Source: Liolophura sinensis
Taxonomy: Eukaryota > Mollusca > Polyplacophora > Chitonida > Chitonidae
Direction of reading: 5' to 3'
DNA: 64,000 nt
NCBI RefSeq assembly: GCF_032854445.1
Contig: NC_088295.1
Location: 5,644,501-5,708,500 of the forward strand
The notes under the pieces were generated by a model. That model saw nothing but the letters and a program-made list of their open reading frames with translations, made no database searches and was not told the DNA's origin. This document shows, piece after piece, positions 45,901 through 57,200 of this stretch. How positions within the stretch are numbered: position 1 is the stretch's first letter; every line of letters begins with the position of its first letter. The translations under genes and the position numbers were made by a program.

Positions 45901-46269
45901 ACAGTATGATTAATTAACTGATTTTTTACACAGTGACTGAATATGAACAGTGTGTTTGCATTTTTGTTTCAGGAGGCCACTAAATGTTTGACGGATCACT
46001 CTGAGAGAATAAAGGCTGAGAACAGAGAGCTAAGGAGAGAGTTAATGAACCTGATCCGCACCACACGGGCTCTGCACAGTCACCGACTAGAGCTAGAGGA
46101 GCAAAAGAAACAGTTACTGCGGGAGCAGCAGTACAGTCAGGACCTGAAGATGCTGCGAACAGCCAGGCAACACCATGTGTTCAAACCCGATGGGGAGCTA
46201 AGAGATGGAGAGGAGGAGTATGGCAGGTTACATGCACAAAATGAGGAATGCAAGGCGGTGGCAACATGA
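39988..46269 (+). CDS. CCDC166: coiled-coil domain-containing protein 166-like (DUF4515)
   Basis: Exons: 39988-40106, 41656-41709, 42017-42071, 42353-42497, 43033-43112, 43829-44005, 45973-46269 (stop TGA). All are GT-AG with matching phases. The protein is almost entirely coiled coil. It aligns along its length with my recollection of human CCDC166: the MPPKKK start, RKENDFLQQEAHKVRVES, LQEYKNLQTEQQNKIKELEK, and EVKHVRAEHSNTIQHLKTKF, then IKAENRELRRELMNLIRTTR. The function of CCDC166 is not established; the related DUF4515 protein BBOF1 works at ciliary basal bodies. As written, exon 1 is out of frame: the A9 run (39997-40005) and the A7 run (about 40022-40028) each need a one-base change to link MPPKKK to the downstream TDKEILLQQE. 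About 308 residues are predicted; human has 439, and the Ser/Arg-rich human tail is absent. The last exon is itself tandemly copied downstream. Confidence 0.88.
40107..41655 (+). other. CCDC166 intron 1
   Basis: Bounded by GA|gtaagt and ctttag|ACTTGACC. Contains a SINE tail fragment at 41261 and a poly-A run near 41430. No further exon is needed because phases join directly. Confidence 0.65.
41261..41310 (+). mobile_element. SINE family A 3' tail fragment
   Basis: Contains catcgtataagtgaaatatt and cttgagtaataaataaat only; an internal part of the tail is missing. In CCDC166 intron 1. Confidence 0.5.
43330..43440. repeat. AT/AC-rich simple repeat
   Basis: Alternating tatata, cacaca and cataca tracts in CCDC166 intron 5. 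Confidence 0.8.
44180..45950. repeat. ~62-63-bp tandem array in CCDC166 intron 6, split by a SINE
   Basis: Unit gctgagctcaatatgaccaa, then ctgattgttacacagtgact and a gacctcatgtgacatgtcagtg end. A homogeneous 63-bp subarray at 45000-45400 gives a spurious 196-codon reverse frame. Confidence 0.92.
45410..45759 (+). mobile_element. second tRNA-derived SINE family (family B), full length with target-site duplication
   Basis: The head ccctgatagcacagttggta has box A, and ccagggtcaatccttggc has box B. The tail has catatgactgaaaaattgtt and aaagcactcactcattc. It is flanked by a perfect 12-base duplication, caatatgaccag, at 45398-45409 and 45760-45771. It inserted into the CCDC166 intron-6 array. Confidence 0.88.
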
Positions 46270-46810
46270 AGTCTCTGCAGACTGGCTGATAGAGCAGCCA
46301 GCCAGCACATCATCTGTACAAACCCGATGGGGAGCTAAGAGATAGGGAGGAAGGGGGTGGGGAGGTACAATCCAAGAATGGGGAACACAAGGCAGTGGCA
46401 ACATGAAATATCAGGCAACAGACTGCCTGATATTTATTTGATTGGTGTTTTACGCTGTACTCAAGAATATTTCACTTATATACCCACGACCATCCGCAGG
46501 TTGCTGCAAGACCTCCCCACATATGGCTGGAGAGGAAGCCAGCATGAGCTGGGCTTGAACTCAGAGCGACCGCATTGGTAAGAGGCTCCTGGGTCATTAT
46601 GCTGCACTAGCGTGATAACCAAGTGAACCACAAAGACCCCCCCCCCCCCCCCCCCCCACTCCAACTGCCTGATAGAGCAGCCAGCCAGCACCATGTGTTC
46701 AAACACAATGGGGAGGTCAGAGATGGGAGCAGTGGGGTGGGAAGTAAGAAACAAAAGATGGTGAACACAGGGCAGTGGCAACGTGAAATTAACCACTGCA
46801 GACAGCTTGA
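46157..46810 (+). repeat. ~140-bp triplication of the CCDC166 coding end
   Basis: Copy A is coding (caccatgtgttcaaacccga to gtggcaacatga). Copies B (~46291-46433) and C (~46660-46810) are non-coding derivatives. A SINE separates B and C. Confidence 0.85.
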
Positions 46811-47280
46811 TATGCCAAATTTTTTAAACCCATGAGTGGAAAAAATCCCAATTGCAACATAAAAACATGCTCATAACAGTTGTAAGACAAAGGAAAATAC
46901 ATACCGTGAGTAACTTGCGTAATACAGAACATTCAAGTCATATACATGTATTTTATTTCTGTGGACACGCCTGGTATTAAACTGTGACCAGCTGGGACAG
47001 ATATGTATGTACATGACAGCAACAGAATCTGAGATCTTACTTTATCTCTGTACCAGCTCAGGTGTTGTTGATTATCTCTACTATCCCTGGTGGTAAAACA
47101 CCATTACAACACATGCATGGCTCAGTAGAAACTTGATCAGGTAATACTTTCCCCAGTTGTCACTCCTCAGGTATGTGTAATATTCTGTGTACAGGTGTGT
47201 AGGACAATATCTGGTCTGTTTTGTGATGTGAGAATTATTTATGTTACTGATGAAATGTAATAAATTTTGTTAACTTGAAT
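46270..47280 (+). other. CCDC166: CCDC166 3' UTR with two copies of its own last-exon sequence and a SINE
   Basis: Two degraded copies of the end of the coding exon follow the stop, one just after it and one at about 46665-46810. They are split by a reverse SINE (46434-46658). An AATAAA at 47259-47264 is the first strong polyadenylation signal. The UTR limit is inferred from it. Confidence 0.45.
46434..46658 (-). mobile_element. SINE family A, reverse, internally deleted
   Basis: Starts tttatttgattggtgtttta and ends in a run of about 21 C at about 46637-46657. The usual middle block (ctggcc to gggctctgccc in the forward sense) is missing. The flanks share actgcctgata, giving a target-site duplication, between two copies of the CCDC166 last-exon repeat. 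Confidence 0.8.
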
Positions 47281-47439
47281 GTATCCTAAGCAAGCATTGA
47301 TGTTTTTAAACACTGGTCAGGAATATCCCACTTGTTTTACTACAAGTGCCACATCTGCACATAGGTTCACGTGTGGGTCAGACATAACTGGATTCACCAT
47401 AAACTAAACATCTACATCTGTGTATTACTGATTATAAAC

Positions 47440-49930
47440 AGTGTGTCAGGTTGATGAACATGTACAACACTGCTGGAGGAGAATGATAGCTTATATACAT
47501 GTACATGTAGCACAGGGTTAGAGGAGTGAGTGCGAGTGAGTGCTTGGGGTTTAATGTCGTGCTCAACAATTTTTCAATCATATGACAATGAAGGAATCCT
47601 TAGGGTGTATGTAATGTACCTCCTTGTTGCAGGATTTCCACCGCTCTTTTATCTAGTGCTGCTTCACTGAGACGACTTACCGAAGGCAAGTAAGCCACGT
47701 AGCCCGAGCCATTATGCTTATATAGGTCAATCAGTCGTTGCACTATTCCCTTTATCAGGGTTAGAGGATGATGATAGCTTATATACATGTACATGTAGCA
47801 CAGGGTTAGAGGATGATGATAGCTTGTATACATGTACATGTAGCCCAGTGTTAGAGGATGATGATAGCTTATATACATGTACATGTAGCACAGGGTTAGA
47901 TGATGATAGCTTGTATACATGTACATGTAGTGCAGTGTTAGAGGATGATGATAGCTTGTATACATGTAAATATAGCACTAAGGGTTAAAGGATGATGATA
48001 GCTTGTAAGCATGTACATGTAGCCCAGGGTTAGAGGATGATGATAGCTTGTATACATGTAAATATAGCACTAAGGGTTAAAGGATGATGATAGCTTGTAA
48101 GCATGTACATGTAGCCCAGGGTTAGAGGATGATGATAGCTTGTATGCATGTACATGTAGCACAGGGTTAGAGGATGATGATAGCTTGTATACATGTACAT
48201 GTAGCACAGGGTTAGAGGATGATGATAGCTTGTATGCATGTACATGTAGCACAGGGTTAGAAAATGATGATAGCTTGTATGCATGTACATGTAGAACAGG
48301 GTTAGAAAATGATGATAGCTTGCATGCATATACATGTAGCACAGGGTTAGAAAATGATGATAGCTTGTATGCATGTACATGTAGCACAGGGTTAGAGAAT
48401 GAGGATAGCTTGTATACAGGTAAATGTAGCACAGGGTTAGATGATGATGATAGCTTGTATGCATGTACATGTAGCACAGGGTTAGAAAATGATGATAGCT
48501 TGTATGTATATACATGTAGCACAGGGTTAGAAAATGATGGTAGTTTGTATGCATGTACATGTAGCACAGGGTTAGAGGATGATGATAGCTTGCATGCATG
48601 TACATGTAGCACAGGGTTAGAGGATGATGATAGCTTGTATACATGTACATGTAGCACAGGGTTAGAGGAGGATGATAGCTTGTATACATGTACATGTAGC
48701 GCAGTGTTAGAGGATGATGATAACTTGTATACATGTACATGTAGCACAGGGTTAGAGGAGGATGATAGCTTGTATACATGTACATGTAGCACAGTTTTAG
48801 AGGATGATGATAGCTTGTATGCATGTACATGTAGCACAGTGTTAGAGGATGATGATAGCTTGTATACATGTACATGTCGCCCTGTGTTAGAGGATGATGA
48901 TAGCTTGTATGCATGTACATGTAGCACAGTGTTAGAGGATGATGATAGCTTATATACACGTACATTAGCACAGGGTTAGATGGTGATGATAGCTTGTATG
49001 CATGTACATGTAGCACAGTGTTAGAGGATGATGATAGCTTATATACACGTACATTAGCACAGGGTTAGATGATGATGATAGCTTGTATGCATGTACATGT
49101 AGCACAGGGTTAGAGGATGATGATAGCTTGTATATATGTACATGTAACACAGGGTTAAAAGATGGTGATAGCTTGTATGCATGTACATGTAGCACAGTGT
49201 TACAGGATGATGATAGAGTATGTACATGTAGCACAGGGTTAGAGGATAGCTTATATACATGTACATGTAGCACTAATGGTTAGAAGATGATGATAGCTTG
49301 TGAGCATGTACATGTAGCACAAGGTTAGAGGATGATGATAGCTTGTGTACATGTACATGTAGCACAGGGTTAGAGGATGATGATAGCTTGTATGCATGTA
49401 CATGTAGCACAGGGTTAGAGGAGGATGATAACTTGTATACATGTACATGTAGCACAGGGTTAAATGATGATGATAGCTTGTAAGCATGTACATGTAGCAC
49501 AGGGTTAAATGATGATGACAGCTTGTAAGCATGTACATGTAGCACAGAGTTAGAAGATGATGACAGCTTGTAAGCATGTACATGTAGCACAGGGTTAGAG
49601 GAGGATGATAACTTGTATACATGTACATGTAGCACAGGGTTAGAGGAGGATGATAGCTTGTAAGCATGTACATGTAGCGCAGGGTTAAATGATGATGACA
49701 GCTTGTAAGCATGTACATGTAGCACAGAGTTAGAAGATGATGACAGCTTGTAAGCATGTACATGTAGCACAGGGTTAAAGGATGATCACATCTTGTATAC
49801 ATGTACATGTAGCGCTAAGGGTTAGAAGATGATGATAGCTTGTGTACATGTAGCACAGTGTTAGAAGATGATGATAGGTTGTGTACATGTAGCACAGGGC
49901 TAGAAGATGATGATAGCTTGTATGCATGTA
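47440..49930. repeat. 45-bp tandem array, about 48 units
   Basis: Unit ggttagaggatgatgatagc, then ttgtatacatgtacatgtag and cacag. The palindromic tacatgtaca lies in each unit. Because 45 is a multiple of 3, long frames open on both strands (up to 328 codons) without coding evidence. A reverse SINE splits off the first unit. Confidence 0.95.
47526..47757 (-). mobile_element. SINE family B, reverse, 5'-truncated
   Basis: Reverse tail gagtgcttggggtttaatgt, then caacaatttttcaatcatat. The body resembles the copy at 45410. A perfect 11-base duplication, gggttagagga, lies at 47515-47525 and 47758-47768. It inserted into the 45-bp array. Confidence 0.85.
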
Positions 49931-51210
49931 CATCCCCAGGTTTACATTTCCAATCTACATGTAGGCCTACACGTCAACAGATTTACCAGTCTTCATGTAC
50001 ACATCCTCAGATTTACCAGTCTTCATGTGCACATCCCCAAATTTACCAGTCTACATGCAGACATCCCCAGATTTACCAGTCTACATGCACACATCCCCAG
50101 ATTTGCCTGTCTACATGCACACATCCTCAGATTTACCAGTCTACATGTACACATCCCCAGATTTACCAGTCTACATGCGCACATCTCCAGATTTACCAGT
50201 CTTCATGTGCACATCCCCAAATTTACCAATCTACATGCGTACATTCCCAGATTTACCAGTCTGCATTTGCACATCCTTAGGTTTACTCTATATTTCCAAT
50301 CTACATGTAGGCACAGACATCCCCAGATTTAGCAGTCCTCATTTTATTTATTTATTTATTTGATTGGTGTTTTACGCTGTACTCAAGAATATTTCACTTA
50401 TACGATGGCAGCCAGCATTATGGTGGATGAAAACCGGGCACAGCCCAGGGGAAACCCACGACCATCCACAAGTTGCTGGCAGACCTTCCCACTTACAGCC
50501 GGAGAGGAAGCCAGCATGAGCTGGACTTGAACTCACAGAGACCACATTGGTACCAGTCCTCATGTACACATCTCCAGTCTACATGTCAACATTCCCAGAT
50601 TTACCAGATATATCCAGTATATATATATGTACGTGTAGGTCTACACATCCCCAGATTTATCAGACATTTCCAGTCTACATGCACACATTTCAAGATTTAC
50701 CAATGTACATGTACACACATTCTCAGATTTACCAATCTACATGTATACACATTCTCAGATTTACCAGTCTACATGTACACACACATTCCTAGGTTTATCA
50801 GTCTACATGTACAAACATTCCTAAATTTTCCAGTCTCCATATACACACATTCCTAGATTTACCAGTCTACATGTACACACATTCCTAGATTTACCAGTCT
50901 CCATGTACAAACATTCCTAAATTTTCCAGTCTCCATATACACGCATTCCTAGATTTACCAGTCTACATGTACACACATTCCTAGATTTACCAGTCTCCAT
51001 GTACACACATTCCTAGATTTACCATCCTACATGTACATATATTCCTAGATTTACCAGTCTCCATGTACACACATTCCTAGATTTACCATTCTACATGTAG
51101 ACACATTCCTAGATTTACCATTCTACATGTACATATATTCCTAGATTTACCAGTCTCCATGTACACACATTCCTAGATTTACCAGTCTACTTGTACATGT
51201 ATGCATACAC
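49930..51210. repeat. ~30-bp tandem array, about 40 units
   Basis: Unit agatttaccagtctacatg plus a cacacattcct or cacatcccc end. Interrupted by the SINE at 50343-50553. Confidence 0.92.
50343..50553 (-). mobile_element. SINE family A, reverse, 5'-truncated, young-looking
   Basis: Runs from tttatttatttatttatttg to gaactcacagagaccacatt. A perfect 10-base duplication, cagtcctcat, lies at 50333-50342 and 50554-50563. It inserted in the ~30-bp array at 49930-51210. Confidence 0.85.
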
Positions 51211-51507
51211 ATCCCCATATTTACCTGTATGCATCCCTGTATTGACAAACTAACTTTCATGCCTACATGAAAGCATTCCTAAATTTCCCTGTTATATATA
51301 CTTACCAGTCTACATTTCACTTTATGTAATCCAACATTTATGAATACATAATTGTTGTTTATTGCCACATCAGATTCAGCTTTAATGAGATGTATAAAAT
51401 GTCAGTGGAGTGGAGGAAACTGAGAAACCAAACTGGAGCACCCTGCATGTCCAGCAACATAAACTTTGACCTCACTGGTTAGGGGCAAATGTTTGTTTGA
51501 TCAATTG

Positions 51508-51702
51508 GTTGGTTGATGTTCAATGCCATTCTCAATAATTTTTCACTTATATGACGATGGTCAGGCTTATAGATGGATGTAACCATAGTGTCCCGAGGAA
51601 ACCACTGACCTCAGATGAACAGCGAGAGCTTGGTTTGAACATGCAACCTCTTTGACGCACCACTAGTATGCCAGCTCTTAAACCATCTCAGCCAAAGAGG
51701 CA
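51508..51702 (-). mobile_element. third tRNA-derived SINE copy, reverse
   Basis: On the - strand the head reads cctctttggctgagatggtt (box A-like) and later gcatgttcaaacc (box B). The tail has ttgagaatggcattgaacat. It is related to family B in the tail but has a different head. Confidence 0.65.
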
Positions 51703-54032
51703 AATTTAACATTCTATGCCGGTTTGTCAAACACAGCTCTATGACTGAAACTTCTACATTTAATGGCAAATCACAAATACATATTTCTAAAATTTTATTA
51801 TAATCTAAAGCTCAAATGAACATGATTAGCAGGTAAAATACACATATATTATTAATCAATCTGGACATATGTAATTTACAGAGGACATTCAGGTGTTAAG
51901 AACCAACCATACATGATTAAAGAAATTGGTATTTTTAATAAATTAGCAGTTGAAATTCGAAACAGATCACCAAATAATGTAAGTATTTTATTATTAACAC
52001 TGCCACTGGCTCATTTCATCAATCCCTTGTAACGCATACAAAACTCCCATGTGTCATATGGCAACTGCTATGGCTCAATTCACCAATCTTTTGTGAATAT
52101 TAGTATTATGACATTCTTCCATAATCCATATGACAGCTTCATGTAATATATACCTTATTACCCTTCAGTGTATGTGCAAGAGCCTGACCCCCATGGTCCA
52201 GCGTTTCATAACCATCAGTGTCACTTTCCCCACCCAGGAGAATTATTAATCAGCACCACTGCATGCCTCTAAGAACAATTCTTCATATATGTATGTGTAT
52301 ATTTAGTTCATCCACAGAAGGCGCATCAATTCAGCAATAATTCAGTAATTCCGAAAATATATACATGTACATTAACTGTCACTAAAACACTGACCACCCT
52401 GAAATGTTTATTACCATGCTGCCTTACCTTCCCTGAAATGTTTGTTTATTGTGCTGTTTCTGGTAGCCTGTAGTATACATACATGTATATCAATTAAGTG
52501 CCTAATCTGCTGCACTTGACTTAATTTAGTTAAAGTAGAAGTATTGAGATTGACAAATGACCTGCACAGTAAAGGTTAACCAGCATCTACAAAACATTTC
52601 AGTGTTTGAAAACTCACAGGCGATTAGTCTCAAGATATTATACACCACTATGTCTAAACAAATTTGAATTTGCTTTATTAATGTTACAAGTATGTAAATT
52701 ATTCTGAGATACCAAAAAATTATCTGTCTAAAAATAAGTATGTATAGTCTTTCACAAGATCTTCCTTCCTACATGTATCTACTTGTATCTGTAACTATTT
52801 TTCCCATTCATTTTCAATATTTTTCTGACCTTACACAGTATTTATAACCAAGCAGATTCTGAAACTAACAATACGATCTGAGAAATGCAGAATTCCAAGA
52901 AAATTTCTGGGTCTGCTTGAACAAAGAGATTGTAGCTACAACAGATTGTAAGTTTACAACTGATGGTAAAATGAAATTACGCTGTTTGCACAAAGGTATA
53001 GCAAGATGACTGTACCTTTGCAGAGTATAACTGTGATCACATGCCAGATTTGACTTGTACATCATGGTGGTCTGTATAAATATACCACTCAATAAATTTG
53101 TCTGGCCTTCATTTTCAAAAGACTTCTACATCATAATGATTCAGCAGATGTCAACAACATGTTGAAAAATTCTCCAAACATGTTTTTGAGACAATTAAGT
53201 TGTACATCATTGCAAACTTGACAACTTGAGTGGAAATTACTGATGTCTAACAGTCTACTTAAGGCAAATATTTGTACTTAACATTAATTTTGAGGCATAA
53301 TTTCTGATTGTAAATTCCATCCATCATAGCTTACAATCCCTTCTTGCCAGAGGGTGTCAAATGTAAGTTAGGGCTACAATTACAATCTTAATGATATACA
53401 ATCAGTTTAGGCTTCTGATCTCTTTGTGAAAGCAGCCCCAGGAACATAAAAAAAAAACATATTATGCCTATCTTAGGGAGATCCTCAATGTCCCAACATT
53501 TACATATACGGATGAATAACCAACACTAATACAAAAAAATGTAAATGTAAATACATTCATCCAAAATATTAAAAAAACAGCTTTTTTTTAATACACATGT
53601 AGTCGTTCTTTACAAATATCTGACACAAACTTTCTTATAATTCTAGCTTGCTATATAAATAATGTACCTGTACTTAAAAAAGTTTACTGCAATGGACGGA
53701 TTGGACAACATTACATGTACATCTGTTGTCATCATAATAATTAGTTGTATAGCAAAACGATTCTTTTACCGTATAAATATTTCACAAAAATTACATTGTA
53801 TGCACGTAACTCACAAATATTTCCCCTTTACATTAAATAATTTTGTCCTTAGTAATATAAACAAATAAGGCGCAGGGATAAGTTTCATTAAGTTACATCT
53901 AAAACATGGCTTGATTTTATCATAGATCAAGTACACAAGTTTACACCACCTGAGCCCAGCAATTATCTGGGCTATGATTTCCTATGATTTAGCTGAAGCA
54001 GAGCAAAAAGCTTTTTTGGGATAATGGGATCA
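51703..54032. other. intergenic sequence between convergent CCDC166 and IQCE
   Basis: AT-rich, no exon or repeat family recognised. Confidence 0.5.
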
Positions 54033-54038
54033 TTTATT
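54033..54038 (-). terminator. IQCE polyadenylation signal
   Basis: AATAAA on the - strand, about 216 bases after the IQCE stop codon. Confidence 0.45.
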
Positions 54039-54253
54039 GAACACATCCATGCAGCAAAACAGTTTTCAGATGGGATCCTGCAGACCCCTGCCCACAGGAA
54101 TCCCTACTTTCTATCACCAGTTCACTGTAAGTCAATAATGTCCTTGTTTGAGCTTAACAGAAAATGTGTGAGATCAGCGCAGGTTACTTCTGGACGATAT
54201 CTCACAATAGCATTGCAATGATATCCTCTTCCCCATGAGAGAATCCCCATCAG

Positions 54254-57200
54254 TTACCCTACGACAATGTCATCATCATCTTCATCATCGTCATCATCAT
54301 ATGATGGGCTTTTTCTTGCAGAAAATATACTAGTTCTGCCGGCAGGATTGTGCTGTGGAAATCAAAAACAAGGGAAAATCTGTTAGAAAATGAACGGCGA
54401 TCCCATATAACAAAAACATAAAACGTGTTGTTTCATAGTGAGTCAAAACAACATGGAGTCAAGAGTAGTCAAATAAATAGTCAACTCTAGGGAATCTACG
54501 GCAATAATAAGAGCATACCTGTCACAACATCATAGTCTGCCTCAGCAGTTTATCAGTAAAGATTTTAACAAAGCTGTACTCACACCATGTCTTGATGAAC
54601 TTGAGCTGGACAGAGATTTTCCTGTAATACACAAGCAGAACAACTTTTCAAATGTGTACAGCATTTGAAGGGTTCCTTGTGACACACATAGCTTTGTGTA
54701 ATGACAGGGATATCAATATTTGAGCATACAATAATACAATAATAGTCAAATACAGAAAACACCAATGGATGAGATATTGCATTACCAGGACTGGCTACAA
54801 TTAGTGTGGGGTGTACATACTGACTCCCCAGGGAGGGGATCATAACTTCACCTGCTGTATGTACAGGTGTCAAACTTTCTTTGGGTTACGCACACACCTT
54901 GGTAGTGTGTCCTGCACACCAAGTTCTGATGGGCACAAGGACAGGTACTTGAACATGACCCTGAGCTATTTGGAGGCCAAGTGTGGCTATTTTCCAGGAG
55001 ATATCTTACCTGAGAGGGGTCTTGCACTACGTCTCCTTGATGACGCATAATCTTCATCCTCATCTTCATCTGCTGTGGAATCATACCTGAAAAGTAAAAT
55101 ACAAATTTCCAGAGTTACAGAAATTCTAAGTGATCAACAAGACTTTCCCACACTTGGACTATCCATCATTGCTAAGATATTGTTCTTCTTAAAAAAAGAG
55201 AGTCATTTTGACTGTACCCCTTGCAAATCTATACACCGTTCTCAAGACAAGTTGCAGATATATGTACTGACAGCATCACTACCATATGATCAGCGTTAAC
55301 CACAAGTACCTGGCAGTTCTCATTCGCTGTCGTCGTGCGATGTGACCGCGCAGACTGGATTGTATGGTGTTGATGGCACCTTCATAGCTGTCGTCCGTCA
55401 GCGTACTGCTAGCATCATCAAAGTCTCTGTACATTGCCATATGTCTCTTCCGGGCTGAGTGACCCCTCAGCGCTGCCTGGATGGACACAGTTGCCTGTTA
55501 AACAATCAACACAGAATATTTCATGATGCTGTTGCGCGAAACATCACATTTATTTCATCTTCAACCCACAAATTATTGTGAAATGAAAAAAAAAAACAAA
55601 ACAGGAATAGATTTACAGATACTGAAAGTACACAGATAGTTAAAGATTGAGTAGAAAAAGAACATATGTAAAGATTACAGGAGTAGACAGAAACATGCTA
55701 TAGATTAGGTTACTAGAAGCGGACTTATTGACAGACGTTGCCCTGGTATACATACATCCTCCTTGTCGGCCTCATGCTTGCGGCTACGGTATCCCTTCCA
55801 CTCGTGTTGAATCCGTTTAGCCGCCCGCTGCTCCCTGAAGCATCTAACCCTACTATCCTGGTATATCACAACACACAAACAAATACACACATCAAGCAAC
55901 TAAGAAAGCCATGGCAGCACTGTACCTCAACTCCTGCAGCTCAGCTCTAGCCTTTCCATGAATGCTGACACCACACATGAACGTACATGAAGATGTTTTC
56001 CATTGTTCTCACCAGTGAAAGACAATGTTTTTCAAGAATTGAATTTTATTGTGGCAGCTTATTTATAGGTCCATTTTCATTATAAACATATGTTTTATTT
56101 GGCAATGTACCAAAAAGCCTTAAAAACCATTAACCAGTGAGTTCAATGAGTTTTCACAGCACACTTGGTTGTCATTCAGAGTTCACGTACAGGTGATGAC
56201 ATACATTTAAACAAAGCGATAGAACTACGCCAACTAATAATAAAGCTTTAGTATCCAAATACCTGTAATTCAAATCAAATCAAAATTCAGAAATTATCAG
56301 AAACTTTCTAAATATTTAATACAGAATAAAAATAAAATAAAAAGATAAATACAGGAGAAAAAATAATCCAGAAAAATTAGGTGAATTTAGCCATAGTCCG
56401 TGTAAACAAGAAGCTCCTCGGCAAATTGGCAAAGAGAAGGACATTCAAGGTAAAAAGGGCTTCTTACAAGTACACACACACAGATACACACAGCAGTACA
56501 TACAGCAAAAAGGCTTTTGAAAAAATACAGCAATACATGTATTTATAATTGACTTTTGCATTCTTCCAATATTCACGTAAGCAGCCAAGATGCTGGCAGC
56601 AAAACGTTCATGTAATTACTACTTTCCATGTACAGTTAAGCAGATACGTGCATACGGACATAATGAACAACATTTGTACATGTACATCTATGGACAACAT
56701 ACAAACGGCTCAACAATCAAGCACAATGAATCCATGTGCACACGGGTGGAAAGCTGGTTAGATGTGAAAGGTCATTAGTCAGTGGGTTAGTGATTACAGG
56801 TCCAGGTGTCAGGTTCAGGTGAGGATGCCTAACTGGGTAGGGTGGGTGGGGTGAGCTGCTGGGGTGATAAGGGAGGGTGACAAGGCGAGCAACACCTACG
56901 AGTTCTCGTTGGTGATAATCTCTCCATTCCCGCTGGATTGTTTTGGCGGACCTGTTTTCTAGGAAATGCCTTATTCGCCATTCAAACTGCTGAGCCTGAA
57001 GACAACAGTGGCCATATGACCAGACAGTTAGAGGGGTTAACTATAATGGCTGAGCCTGAAGACAACAGTGGCCAAGTGACCAGACAGTCAGAGGGGTTAA
57101 CTATAATGGCTGAGCCTGAAGACAACAGTGGCCAAGTGACCAGACAGTCAGAGGGGTTAACTATAATGGCTGAGCCTGAAGACAATAGTGGCCAAGTGAC

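Noticed and set aside
48030-49016. 328-codon reverse frame and its overlapping 285- and 279-codon frames
   Set aside because: All are readings of a 45-bp tandem repeat whose period is a multiple of 3. They overlap on both strands and match no protein family.
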